Shown: positions 1-9,800 of the stretch, piece by piece
Layout of the letters: the number at the start of each line of letters is the position of its first letter
Position numbering within the stretch: position 1 is the first letter of the stretch
DNA from: Mesostigma viride
Lineage: Eukaryota > Streptophyta > Mesostigmatophyceae > Mesostigmatales > Mesostigmataceae
Reading direction: 5' to 3'
NCBI GenBank assembly: GCA_009746045.1
Contig: RPFO01000038.1
Span: 1,296,576-1,360,575, forward strand
Length of the DNA: 64,000 bases
Notes under the pieces: generated by a model
What the model saw: only the letters and a program-made list of their open reading frames with translations
Told to the model about the DNA's origin: nothing
Database searches by the model: none
Translations under genes and position numbers: made by a program

Positions 1-157
1 TGCCCTGGTGCACCTAGAGCAGGGGTAGCTTACATTCCCACCCTTGCATGAAGTAGCCTAGAATGTATGATAGGCCATATGCCCCTTCTCTGGGCTATGT
101 GCTACATATACTCCCAACGGAGTTATGTTACAATTCAATTCAATTCAATTCAATTCA
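1..157 (+). repeat. LINE-end repeat copy A with (CAATT)n tail
   Basis: This copy is the same sequence and orientation as the right arm of the unit at 5,325-5,480, including CCCTGGTGCACCTAGAGCA, GTGCTACATATACTCCCAAC and a (CAATT)n tail at about 130-157. The copy continues off the left edge of the window. It looks like the 3' end of a plus-strand retroelement. A diverged inverted match (TAACATGCCTCCG...GTAGCACAT) follows at about 194-232 and may be the 3' end of the minus-strand LINE itself. Confidence 0.65.
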
Positions 158-307
158 AGGTCCTCCAGGATGAACTCATTAAAATTAAATTAAATTATAA
201 CATGCCTCCGTGGGGAGGTCATGTAGCACATATTTCATGATGGATGGGGTGGAGGAAGCCGCGTGATCGAACTATCCTAACTCTATATCTAGAAAATCCT
301 AACTACA

Positions 308-3300
308 CTACTCATCAAAACGCCTCCTCCGCTTGGGGGGAGGTGGCTTGCCCACAGGGTCGGGCGTGTGCGCCTTGACAATCTTCTTCCACCGCGTCTT
401 GTCCTGCATGGCAGTCCAAAGACGGGAGAGAGAGTGGATGCGGTGCTCAAACTGGGCTGGGACCACTAGGTCGTCCAGCAACATCTGAACGTAGTTGGTG
501 ACAGGTTTCCCTACCCTTTTGGGAATGTCCGCGGGGCCAGGCCAGGTCAGAATGTGCCGCCCTGGCTGTCCAAGCCGCTGGGGGCCGGCCAGACCAAGCC
601 GGTGGTGTCCACCTGGCTGGTGCGGGCAAGGTGTCCTACAAATGCTATCCTACGCTGCCTAATCTCGTCCGAAACACGAGGCATGCCATGATACAAAGAC
701 TCTGATGACGGACGCTCGGAAAAACCTACGTTAAGGACCTGCCGGAGCATCCTGTAAACTGTGCCGTCGAGCCGAGCTGCCAGTTTGGGTGGGAGAGTCC
801 ACGCCTCGGCGCCATACGTGAGCACCGTGAGGACGAGGACCTTGAAGAGCATGCGCTTGCGGTGCCCGTCCAGGCCCTTCGAGCGCCAGTAGGGTGTGAG
901 CCAACAGAGCTTGGCCCAGGCAAGGCCGATGCGGGTGTCCACATCGTCGGCGGTGTCAGGAAGCCAGCTCCCCAACAGCTTGAAGCGGTCGCGGAACCGG
1001 ACCTCCGTCCCGTCGAGCAGGTGCGGCAGCGGTGGTTTACTGGATGCCCCTATCACCATTGCCTCCGTTTTGACACTAATCTCCAGCCCCACCGGCCGCC
1101 CGCGCCTCCAGGCCCACTGGCAGTCCAGCCAGGTCTGAATGTGCTCGGGGCTCTCGATGAGGGTGGTATCATCCGCATAAATCAGGTCGGCAAGGCGGTA
1201 ACCAGGTCTAACCCCGCCGTGCTCTTTCACGTTAAGGATGTCCAAGCCTGGCTCGAACCCCTTAACCCCTAAATGGTCTGAGATCCTGCCGATAAATCGG
1301 CTGGATCTTCACAATTTTGCAAACCAGATGCCATCCAACCTACCCATATCCAATGGCTGTCCTTAGGGGCCAAGCATGTTCATGAGTTGCCCTTCGGGTT
1401 GGTATATCACAACCTCACATATATGCAGGGTAGGCCATGTTTAACTGCCGTCAAAGTCAGGGGGGTCAAGACGCGCGTTTTCATTTTTGGTAGAATGTGC
1501 ATTTTGAATTATGTTATAAGACCTAGGCACCTACCACTTCAGGGATGATAAACAATTAGTTGCTGAACAGTTTGAGCCATTGGGGTCATCATTTGGGTGG
1601 GTATACCAGCAGTTACACCCAGTACAGCCCATAGGGGTACCGTTGGTAAAAAGCAACCAAGGGAGTAGGGGTGGGCATACTACCTCCTAATATGGCCACC
1701 AACCATGCCAAACAATACATTTCCCTTCCACAATGATGGGGAAACATAACTGCATCATCACACTGCCCTTACATGGCACCTATGTGCAGGTGCCACCTTG
1801 TCCATATGCACGTAGGTAACGTGGTACGGACACCCTACGCAAGGCATGCATTCTAGGAGGCAGCCACCAACAAACTAGTGGTGTTGAGCCTATTTCAGCC
1901 TGCCCTAGCAAGGATAAACTAGGCCTAAGCTGCTATAGCTTGCCAGGTGATGGCCAGCACACCTGGTGGCACATGCTGTCAATGGGAAGCTTTTACTCAC
2001 CAGTTACGTGCTTGATGATGCCACAGAGACCAGCCAACTGCCTCACACTCATGCAATATGTGTATGGGAAATGTATAACAAACATATATGGAGGTATTCA
2101 AACCCATACAGCCTCTCAAACTTATCACCATCACCCTGTGGCAGGTCAACTGACTGAGGGAAGCATCTAAGAAGGGTGTTTTAGAAAGGGGCCAGGCCAG
2201 GGTCAAGAAAGAGCATGAATAGTGCAAAAAGAATGTGCTACACAAGCTAGAACGTATATATAAACGTCAAACATCGATAGGAAAACGATGCTTAAGCTTT
2301 ACCAGGCATGGATGGCGTTACCTTGGCCCAGGCGGTGGCCGCAAAATGGCGCATTTCGGCACACCAAAGTTGTGCAGCATGGTCGCTGGATTCGGCGATT
2401 TCTGGCCACCCTTGCACGTTTACGACTACTATGTATCATAAAAAGTACAAAGAAACCAATATATACTTTAAAATACGCCGGAAAGGTATTGCTGTCAACG
2501 TTTCTATCGTCCGGCCTGATCGCAGTTTTTTCCAGCAAGAACGCTGCCGACACCTATCAAATGGCATTCCCGCGAACCAAAAATTGGCCTGTATGATCTT
2601 TAGGACGTTTAAAATCAATATCCTAAGTTTGGCCAGAAAATTCGAACGCAAACGTAAATGCCATGCGTGGGCGCAAGCCGCCATGGCCAGGTCGTCGTTT
2701 TCCGGAATGCACGTTGTACGTGAAAAAGTACCCTGACCCCTTGTACTTTGACCGGCCAGAACACCTCTATAACTTTGTCAAAAGTATGCAAACCCTAGTA
2801 CCATGCTGTGAAGAATTTTATAAACTTTCGATCTTCTCAGCTAAACTTTTCCTAATTCTCAATAGATTTCGCGGCATCTGGTCCCCCGAGAAGGGGCCGA
2901 TGCATCGGCTGGAACTCGATTTTTGGCGGAAAATCGGCAGCAAGACCATTTAGGGGTTAAGAGCAGTAAAGCGCGCACGTGCCCGGCGCATGACGTGATC
3001 CACGACAATAATGAACAGGTATGGGGACAGGACACAACCTTGCCACACCCCGTGGTGAAGGGGGAATGGTGGAGTGGTGCCCTCCGCAGTCCGCACTACT
3101 GCCTGTGAGCCCTCATACAGTCGGCGAATGGCAGCAATAAACGCAGGTGGTACCCGATCCAGAGCTAGGATGGCCCAAAGAGCCTCCCAGAGAACCGTGT
3201 CAAAGGCCTTGATATAGTCAACAAAAATGAAGACCAGCGGCAAACTGTCAGGGGGAAGTCGACGCACCTCCTCCATCAACCGGCGCGCGACAAACACCGG

Positions 3301-4061
3301 CAGCCATGACAGTGTTACGACCACGACGGAAACCCATCTGAGACTCACCCAGGTGTGGGTCCAGCGCGGCGCGGAGCCTGTGCAGCATCATGCGCATGAA
3401 GACCTTCAGCGCGGCGCTCTGGAGGCAGAAACCCCGGCAGTTGCCGGGGTCAGCAGCAGAGCCCTTCTTGTACAGCATGACGCGGATGGCCGTCTGCCAC
3501 TCAGCAGGCGGAGGCTCGTCAGAGAGCAGGACACGGTTGCAGAACGCCAGCAGAAGATCCCTAACCGCCAGATCAGGGGTCTTCAGCAGCTCAGCAGAAA
3601 GGTGGTCGGCACCGCGTCGTACCGCAGGCGAGCAAGGGCGCCGTCCAATTCCTTCAAAGTGAAGGGGGGGACGACGTCGTCAGTGGCAAGGCAGCCCTCC
3701 TGCAAGGCGGGGACTTGGTAGTCCGCGGCCGAGGAGGGGGGCGCTGGCGGCGGCGGGGGTCCGGCGACCCCGAGGCGGGCAGCCGTCTCGGGGGGCAGCG
3801 GCGGGGGGGGGCGCGAGCCCCACCGGTCAAGGAAACATTGTGGGCCAACCAGCGGTCAAGGCTGACCGGCGCCGTGCCGTCCCCCGTGTGCTCCACCGGG
3901 GTGCGCTGCCGCCGGCCGCCGAGCCGGTCGAGGTGGTACCACATGTCCTTGCCCTGGTTGCGGGCCTGGCAGGCCCTGGCATCCGCGATGCACTGGGCCG
4001 CCTCCGCGTCCTGAGCGTGCGCGTAGGCCTCCACAAGGGCGGCCTTGAGCAATGGACTCAT
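308..4061 (-). pseudogene. LINE (non-LTR retrotransposon) ORF2 remnant, reverse transcriptase
   Basis: ORF2 of a LINE encodes the reverse transcriptase that copies the element into DNA. Minus-strand pieces line up with one RT domain. KTPDLAVRDLLLAFCNRVLL and WQTAIRVMLYKKG (about 3,460-3,600) are followed by ALKVFMRMMLHRL and SQMGFRRGRN (about 3,300-3,440). FIFVDYIKAFDTVLWEAL and GVWQGCVLSPYLF (2,990-3,230) come next. After an inserted element come LADLIYADDTTLIES, which contains the catalytic YADD, and LTYGAEAWTL (550-1,260). The C-terminus PPPPKRRRRFDE ends with TAG at 308-310. At least three frameshifts (near 3,600, 3,300 and 555) make it inactive. No endonuclease domain is visible upstream, so the copy is 5'-truncated or cut by the unit at 4,062. 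Confidence 0.88.
1266..2956. mobile_element. piggyBac-type non-autonomous DNA element inserted in the LINE RT
   Basis: The interval is 1,691 bp long and is bounded by perfect 14-bp terminal inverted repeats: CCCCTAAATGGTCT at 1,266-1,279 and its complement at 2,943-2,956. TTAA flanks both sides (1,262-1,265 and 2,957-2,960). TTAA duplication together with ends starting CCC is diagnostic of the piggyBac superfamily. A subterminal TGCCGAT motif occurs near both ends. Removing the element and one TTAA gives an uninterrupted LINE reading frame (RFTAL then KGFEPGLDILNV), which confirms the insertion point. No transposase-like ORF is visible inside, so it would depend on a transposase encoded elsewhere. 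It is AT-richer than its surroundings. Confidence 0.85.
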
Positions 4062-4081
4062 TAATTAATTAATTAATTAGG

Positions 4082-4400
4082 AACATAACTCCGTTGGGAG
4101 TATATGTAGCACATAGCCCTGAGAAGGGGCATATGAGCCTATAATACATTCTAAGCTACTTCCTGCAAGGGTGGGAATGTAAACAACACTTGCTCTAGGT
4201 GCACCAGGGCACCCGCACCCTCATGGTCTATCACGCTATGCCCGGGTAAGGGGGGAGCATGCCTGTGAGGGGGAAGATCATCATGGCTATACAAGAGCTA
4301 TGACATAGCTTCTCAGCAGAGAGTGACTCCCTGCATGGGCACAACATTACTAAATAAGGCTAGGCATCGTCTGGAGTGTGGCACATCATAGGCACACACA
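4082..4400 (-). repeat. LINE-end repeat copy B (left inverted arm)
   Basis: This is the reverse complement of the right arm at about 5,153-5,456 with scattered substitutions. The outer edge carries (TTAA)n from 4,061 to 4,079. The inner part reads CATGGGCACAACATTACTAA, matching CATGGGCACAACATAGCTAA in the other arm. Confidence 0.7.
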
Positions 4401-4504
4401 TCATAGGCACGGGCCTCACCACCCAGGCGGTGAAGGACATTGCCGCCAAGCCAACCTCTGCTGGCCTGGCCGGCGATGCTCCTCCCATCACGACCTGGGC
4501 GGAC

Positions 4505-5035
4505 ATGCTTAAGCAGCACACCACCTCCACCACCTCCGCCGTCGCAGCCCAGCTCCAGCGGCAGACGCTTGACCTCCGCGAGGAGGCCGAGCTTGCCAAG
4601 CGCAGCCTTAACGTCATTGTCAAGAACCTCGACATGGAGGAAGGTGAGAATTCCGAGAAGCTTGCACGTGCGTTTGAGAGAGAAATTCTTAGTCGCATGG
4701 GCCTTACTGGTGAGATCGACCTGGTCGCCCACCGCCTTCCCCGCGCGCGGGGTAAGGCAGGGCCGCCCCCGCTCCTTCTCACCTTTAAGACCCCGGCGGA
4801 CAAGATTTCTTTTCTCCGACGCCGCAAGCGGCTCGAGAAGACTCTCTTCACCCTTGACGACGACTTGACCCTGGCGCAGCAACAACGGCGACGGGAGCTA
4901 TGGCCCACCTACCTCCAGCTCCGGAAGACCAAGGCGGGGCAGCCGGTGTACTGGAAGGGGGCGGCCATCTACGTCGGCCACAAGCCCTGGCAGGCGACCC
5001 CCGCGGCCCCAACGACTCCAGACGCCCCAGCTTAG
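4505..5035 (+). CDS. L1 ORF1-like (RNA-binding chaperone) protein, possibly 5'-truncated
   Basis: ORF1 proteins of L1-type LINEs coat the element RNA and form trimers. From the first ATG at 4,505 the protein has 176 residues; the frame is open from 4,364. The middle part shows the family pattern: a leucine-rich helix with RQTLDLREEAELAKRSLN, then NVIVKNLDMEEGENSEKLA (usual 'rrnnliI.Glpe...e'), then DLVAHRLPRARGKAGPP (usual '..ahRlg...k....p'), PLLLTFKTPADKISFLRRRK (usual 'iivrF.s..dk..il...k'), DDDLTLAQQQRRRELWP and GQPVYWKGAAIYVGHK. It ends PAAPTTPDAPA. It is on the opposite strand to the neighbouring RT remnant, so it belongs to a different insertion. A translated methionine further upstream cannot be excluded. 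Confidence 0.72.
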   Translation: MLKQHTTSTTSAVAAQLQRQTLDLREEAELAKRSLNVIVKNLDMEEGENSEKLARAFEREILSRMGLTGEIDLVAHRLPRARGKAGPPPLLLTFKTPADKISFLRRRKRLEKTLFTLDDDLTLAQQQRRRELWPTYLQLRKTKAGQPVYWKGAAIYVGHKPWQATPAAPTTPDAPA

Positions 5036-5129
5036 GGGAATACAGCAGTAGTAGTGTAGAATAGATAGACCGTGGCCATGTACATGTACGCCTCCTAGAG
5101 GCACTATCCTAGCTAAGCCACACGCTTTA

Positions 5130-5503
5130 TTTAATCATGTACATGTGTGCCTATGATGTGCCACACTCCAGATGATGCCTAGCTTTATTTAGCTATGTTG
5201 TGCCCATGCAGGGAGTAACTCTCTGCTGAGACGCCATGCCCTAGCCTTTTTGTATAGCTCTGCTGATCTTCCCCCCCATGACAGGCTCCCCCTTCGCTGG
5301 GCATAGCTTGAAGATCATGGGGATGCAAGTGCCCTGGTGCACCTAGAGCAAGGGTCCTTTACATCCCCACCCTTGCAGGAAGTAGCTTAGGATGTATGAT
5401 AGGCCATATGCCCCCTCTCAAGGGCTATGTGCTACATATACTCCCAACGGAGTTATGTTACAATTCAATTCAATTCAATAGGCACACATGTACATGATTA
5501 AAT
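5130..5503 (+). repeat. LINE-end repeat copy C, bracketed by a 26-bp inverted repeat
   Basis: This is the right arm of the ORF1 unit. A near-perfect 26-bp inverted repeat (TTTAATCATGTACATGTGTG at about 5,131 and its complement at about 5,478-5,503) brackets it, so the arm itself could fold as a large stem-loop. The (CAATT)n tail is at 5,459-5,479. Confidence 0.65.
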
Positions 5504-5514
5504 AATGGACTCAT

Positions 5515-6886
5515 GCTCTTATGGAAAATAGCATAGGAGTGGCTTAATTTACGGCGGCCGCTGGGTTTTCGCACCTTAATTCCTCTCAGACAACTACTTT
5601 AATTAGTCATCGCACGACGTTGGATCACGTGTCCAGGAAAGTTCTCAGATATTCTCAGATAATACGCACTAATAAATAAGTACGTGGCTGTCTCAGATAT
5701 GCAACAGTTTTATATGTCCACTTAGAAATAAATAATTAATAATGTCTGGATGTGCTGTCACTCATGTCACGTCTGCTGAACTCGATCTGTACCATGACAT
5801 GTGTGATTGAACGTGTGTCTTGCAATACTGGCAGCAATCTTGTTCGGTGGCACTTTCTGGTCATTTCATCTAGATGTTTGCCCATGAAGCTATCATCCAC
5901 AAAGTCTGATGGGGAGCCCGGTCACGGCATGCAAGAAGCTGCACATGTTGCCCCAGCAATACGCACGCGGGTGGCAGTTCGCTCCCTTAACATCAGAGCC
6001 ATTCTGGAGGTTGAACAATACATTATGATGAAGCACATCATTGCAGGCTACCACATGGCTAGCACATGCACCTCCTCAACAACTATGTTCCAGTGTTACA
6101 CTCTGGGAGCCCTTGACTGCATGGCCTCACCCAGAAGATCTGTCCCAGATGCCCTCGCTGTGGCCATACGCTGCCAATCCAGCGTCATGCCAGAACCGTG
6201 GCGGACTTAACCCAAACATCACCAGTACATCCGGAAAACGATGAATGAGGTTATGTTTACATGTACAGATTGACATGGAAAAGGAATTCGAGCTGGGGCA
6301 TCTGTGCCTCGGGCTCCCTGGGCGAGCCAAAAGTGGTCCATGGAGCTGGTGATCCTGCCAGAACATCCCTTGGAGTTGTTGACAACAATGCCTGATGCCA
6401 GTGAGCTGCTTCTATTTTCCGCGGGAAAAAGCACACACGGCTGATTATGCCAAGCACCAGGCTAAGCCCAGCGATGAATGCAAGCAGAACTTCCAAGATA
6501 GCCAGCTGCTGGGGCTGCCCCCCACCCACCACCCCCGCCGACCTTGACAGGCGCTGCGTACCCAGGAAACGTTGCCCTCTCTGTGATTAGTGACCGCGCA
6601 TGCTGTACGGACGGTGTTGGCTCGCAGGGGCAAAGTGTCAGCTCCATGCTGTGGTATTGCGGTATACCAGGGGCAACATGGGAGGCTTATCTCACACATG
6701 CCAAAGCGAGGTTCCTGCCCCAGTACACCAGCCTACATTGGGCTGGCAGCACCCCAGGCTCTTTGCTTGGAATAGGCTTGGCACACCTTGGGACGAGCTT
6801 GGAGTACGACCTGGCAGCAGGAGCTGTGCATGGGGCGTGCTCATTCTGTGGTGGAGCATGTGCTTATTCCGCAGAAGAGCACCTGC
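5515..6886. other. No gene recognised; probable dynein 3' flank
   Basis: No reading frame here resembles a known family. Short open frames exist on both strands but show no conserved motif or splice context. Because the dynein stop codon is at 6,887, part of the interval should be its 3' UTR. Green algal poly(A) signals are usually TGTAA. On the minus strand this occurs at 6,257-6,261 and 6,096-6,100, which would give UTRs of roughly 640-800 bases. Confidence 0.5.
6257..6261 (-). terminator. Candidate poly(A) signal TGTAA for the dynein gene
   Basis: The minus strand reads TGTAA about 630 bases after the stop codon. TGTAA is the usual polyadenylation signal in chlorophycean algae. A second copy lies at 6,096-6,100. 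The pentamer is short and expected by chance, so this is only a candidate. Confidence 0.25.
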
Positions 6887-9800
6887 TTAGTCTGCGGTGG
6901 AGCAGCAGATGGCCACCCCCAGCTTTACCCAGTGGTCGGCCGTCAGATTGGGGGACTCGTCCCCGTCGTCCACCGGGGCCGCCCACGGGTCGCTGAGCTG
7001 CGGGTGGAAGGGCAGGTTCACCGTCATGATGGCGCTGCGCAAGTGTGACGCGTCTGAGAGGGGGAGACGCGGGCGGTCCACGGAGTGCAGAGTTAAGGGA
7101 AGCCAGCACAAGGGGAAGCGTGAGGGGAAGCCAGCACAAGGGGAAGTGTGAGGGGAAGCCAGCACAAGGGGAAGTGTGAGGAGAAGCCAGCACAAGGGGA
7201 AGTGTGAGGAGAAGCCAGCACAAGGGGAGGTGTGAGGGGAAGCCAGCACAAGGGGAAGTGTGAGGGGAGGCCAGCACAAGGGGAAGTGTGAGGGGAAGCC
7301 AGCACAAGGGGAAGTGTGAGGAGAAGCCAGCACAAGGGGAAGTGTGAGGAGAAGCCAGCACAAGGGTAAGTGTGAGGGTAAGCCAGCACAAGGGGAGGTG
7401 TGAGGGACAGCCAGCACAAGGGAAAGTGTGAGGGAAGGCCAGCACAAGGGGAGGTGCGAGGGACAGCCAGCACAAGGGGAGGTGTGAGGGGAAGCCAGCA
7501 CAAGGGGAAGTGTGAGGGGAAGCCAGCACAAGGGGAAGTGTGAGGGGAAGCCAGCACAAGGGGAGGTGTGAGGGACAGCCAGCACAAGGGGAGGTGTGAG
7601 GGGGAGCCAGCATAGGGGAAGTGTGAGGGGGAGCCAGCACAAGGGGAGGTGTGAGGGGAAGCCAGCACAAGGGTAAGTGTGAGGGGGAGCCAGCACAAGG
7701 GTAAGTGTGAGGGGAAGCCAGCACAAGGGGAAGTGTGAGGGGAAGCCAGCACAAGGGGAAGTGTGAGGGGAAGCCAGCCCACGTGAGGGGCTTAAGGACA
7801 CATGGACGGCAGGTGGGGGCTGATGTAGAGGACGAAGTAGCTCTGTGTTGTTCTGCTGGCTGCACATGATCAGGGCGGGGGATTTGGACATTGGACGTGT
7901 GGGGAGAGTGCACCCGGGTCTGACGAGCCATGGCAGTTGCAGCGTTTTGTTTGACTTTACACCAAAGATTATTTCTTGCGCCCCCTCGCTGGCCTTGCAG
8001 CTTCTAAGACAGTTGCACACACTTTGAGTGTAACTGCATCTGCAATAAATTTCCAGACACCCACCCACGGTTACCCAGCCGTTGCCCCAAAGCAATCCCC
8101 GCTACCCCAGTCACCCACAGCCTGCTACCGCACTATTGCCGCCACGCTGCCCACCAGTGCAGTTGGCTGCCTCCCATCGCAGTGGCGTGCGGTAGACGGG
8201 GCAGCTGTACGGCTCCTTGCCCCCGCCCAGCTCGTTGACCATGTGGCGCACGTCACGCACGAGGCAGGGCCGCAGCCACAGGCGTGGCAGCTGGCATAAT
8301 GGGGCGCGGGGGCGAGGGCAGAGCAGGTAGCCACCGCGCGGCTCCCAGTCGGCGCCCTCGAGCACCAGCCGGCACAGGAACACGCCTTCTTCCGAAACCG
8401 GTTTCTGTGAGGGGTGAATACAGGAATAGCGGGGTGTGGTGATATATCAGGGGTGAAACCAGGGGGTTGAATACACGGGAAGCAGGGGCCATGCAGGCCG
8501 TAGCAATACAATTAAAAAAATGTGGCAGGAACTCACCAGGTTGGCCGTCTGTTTTATCCCCTGAGGAGCAGGATATCAGAAGACATGGGTTGCATCATCC
8601 TCCTGGCAGGCGAAATGACTATCTCATACGCTCCATACGCTTTATGACACAGGCAAGGGAGTGTCCCCAATCGCTGTGCACGACAAGGGGCACACAACCC
8701 CATTGACGTTGGCGTACCAGTTCTTGAGCCCAGTTCCCTCGCAGCCATCATAGCCCCATGGCCCCATACGTCTCTTCCCATGGCCACATCCCTGGTAGAC
8801 ACCATATCCCTTAACCCATCCCTCAGTGCACATTAAGGTTCAAGTCTTACACGGAAAAGTTTACGATGGGAATCCCAGGGTTACCCTTGCAGTTGCGCGC
8901 CTGCTCACCTCCTCATCCACCAGCCGCGCAGTGTAGGTAATGCTGTCGATGGCCACCGCATGTATCAGCGCATACTGATGAAGCAGTCCGGTGATAAAGC
9001 CCTGAGGGGGGCGGAGAGCGAAAACATTGGGTTTGTACGCAAGAAGAGACGTGTGAGTGACCCTATAGTTGCACAAACAGCCAGCAGGGGAGTGAATCGG
9101 TATCCCTTGTAGACGGCATGAACACGGCATGACACGACAGAGAATCTGTGTGAATCTGTGTGCACAGATGGAGGGCAATGGGCTTTGCGGTCGCACTTTT
9201 TTGGCAAAGTCACGAGCCACCTATTATAGTCATCGTCAACCGTGGCTCGCTAGCCACGCTTGCGCCAGGGGGCTGTGTTGTTTCTGGCATCCACACCCAC
9301 ATGCCCACATACTCCCCCGGCACTCTCTGCGTCCAACCCTGAACCTATGCCAGCAGCCACCCCATCATACGTACAAACGCACTTATGCGCACACCAACTT
9401 TTCCGGGCCGACGCCCACGCGGCCACCCGTGCATGCATGCACTGGTCGCTACTACAGCGGTCATCCATATGCCCCAAAACTGGCTTTCCCACGCGGCCAT
9501 CCATGCACTGGTGCACCAACCACCCATGCACCCATGCACCTGTACTCTATGCCCTTAAGCTATCATCCATGCGGCCACCCACCTCCACACTCCACAGCGC
9601 GGCTGCCCACACGTCGCGCGGCATTCCCTGCATGGCCCATGCCAGCATGAATGCCATCCGCTCGTGCAGATCCGCCAGCCACGCGCCCAGCGGCTTGACG
9701 GATTGGTATGCGTGGCGGGACCAGAGAGAGGGCACCTGCACGCATCCGCACAAAAAGAAAACGGAAGGCAGGGGTGAGTAGTGCGACATGCAGGCAAACG

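Larger units (their letters stand above)
4062..5503. mobile_element. 1.44-kb unit with long inverted repeats carrying an L1 ORF1-like gene
   Basis: The unit is flanked by an 11-bp direct repeat AATGGACTCAT (4,051-4,061 and 5,504-5,514), a likely target-site duplication. Its left arm (about 4,082-4,400) is an inverted copy of its right arm (about 5,153-5,456); the match runs through GTGCACCAGGGCAC, the 'CTCTCAGG' segment and ACTCCGTTGGGAGTATATG. The outer ends carry short-unit tails, (TTAA)n on the left and (CAATT)n on the right. An ORF1-like gene lies between the arms. A third copy of the arm starts the window (1-157). The unit may be a composite of two LINE 3' ends in head-to-head position rather than a true inverted-repeat transposon. 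Confidence 0.6.

Noticed and set aside
2288-2736. Frames of 102-142 codons inside the piggyBac-type element
   Set aside because: None shows a DDD transposase motif or zinc-binding tail, and they overlap each other in different frames.
4313-4908. Minus-strand frames of 180-190 codons opposite the ORF1 gene
   Set aside because: They are antisense shadows of the ORF1-like gene. The plus strand carries the recognisable protein pattern.
5752-6210. 152-codon plus-strand frame downstream of the dynein gene
   Set aside because: It has no conserved motif, no splice context and ordinary composition. It is most likely chance or UTR sequence on the opposite strand.
6864-8095. Minus-strand frames of 355 and 402 codons
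   Set aside because: They run through the 28-bp minisatellite in the last intron. Only the final segment (6887-7053) is dynein, in one of these frames by chance read-through.
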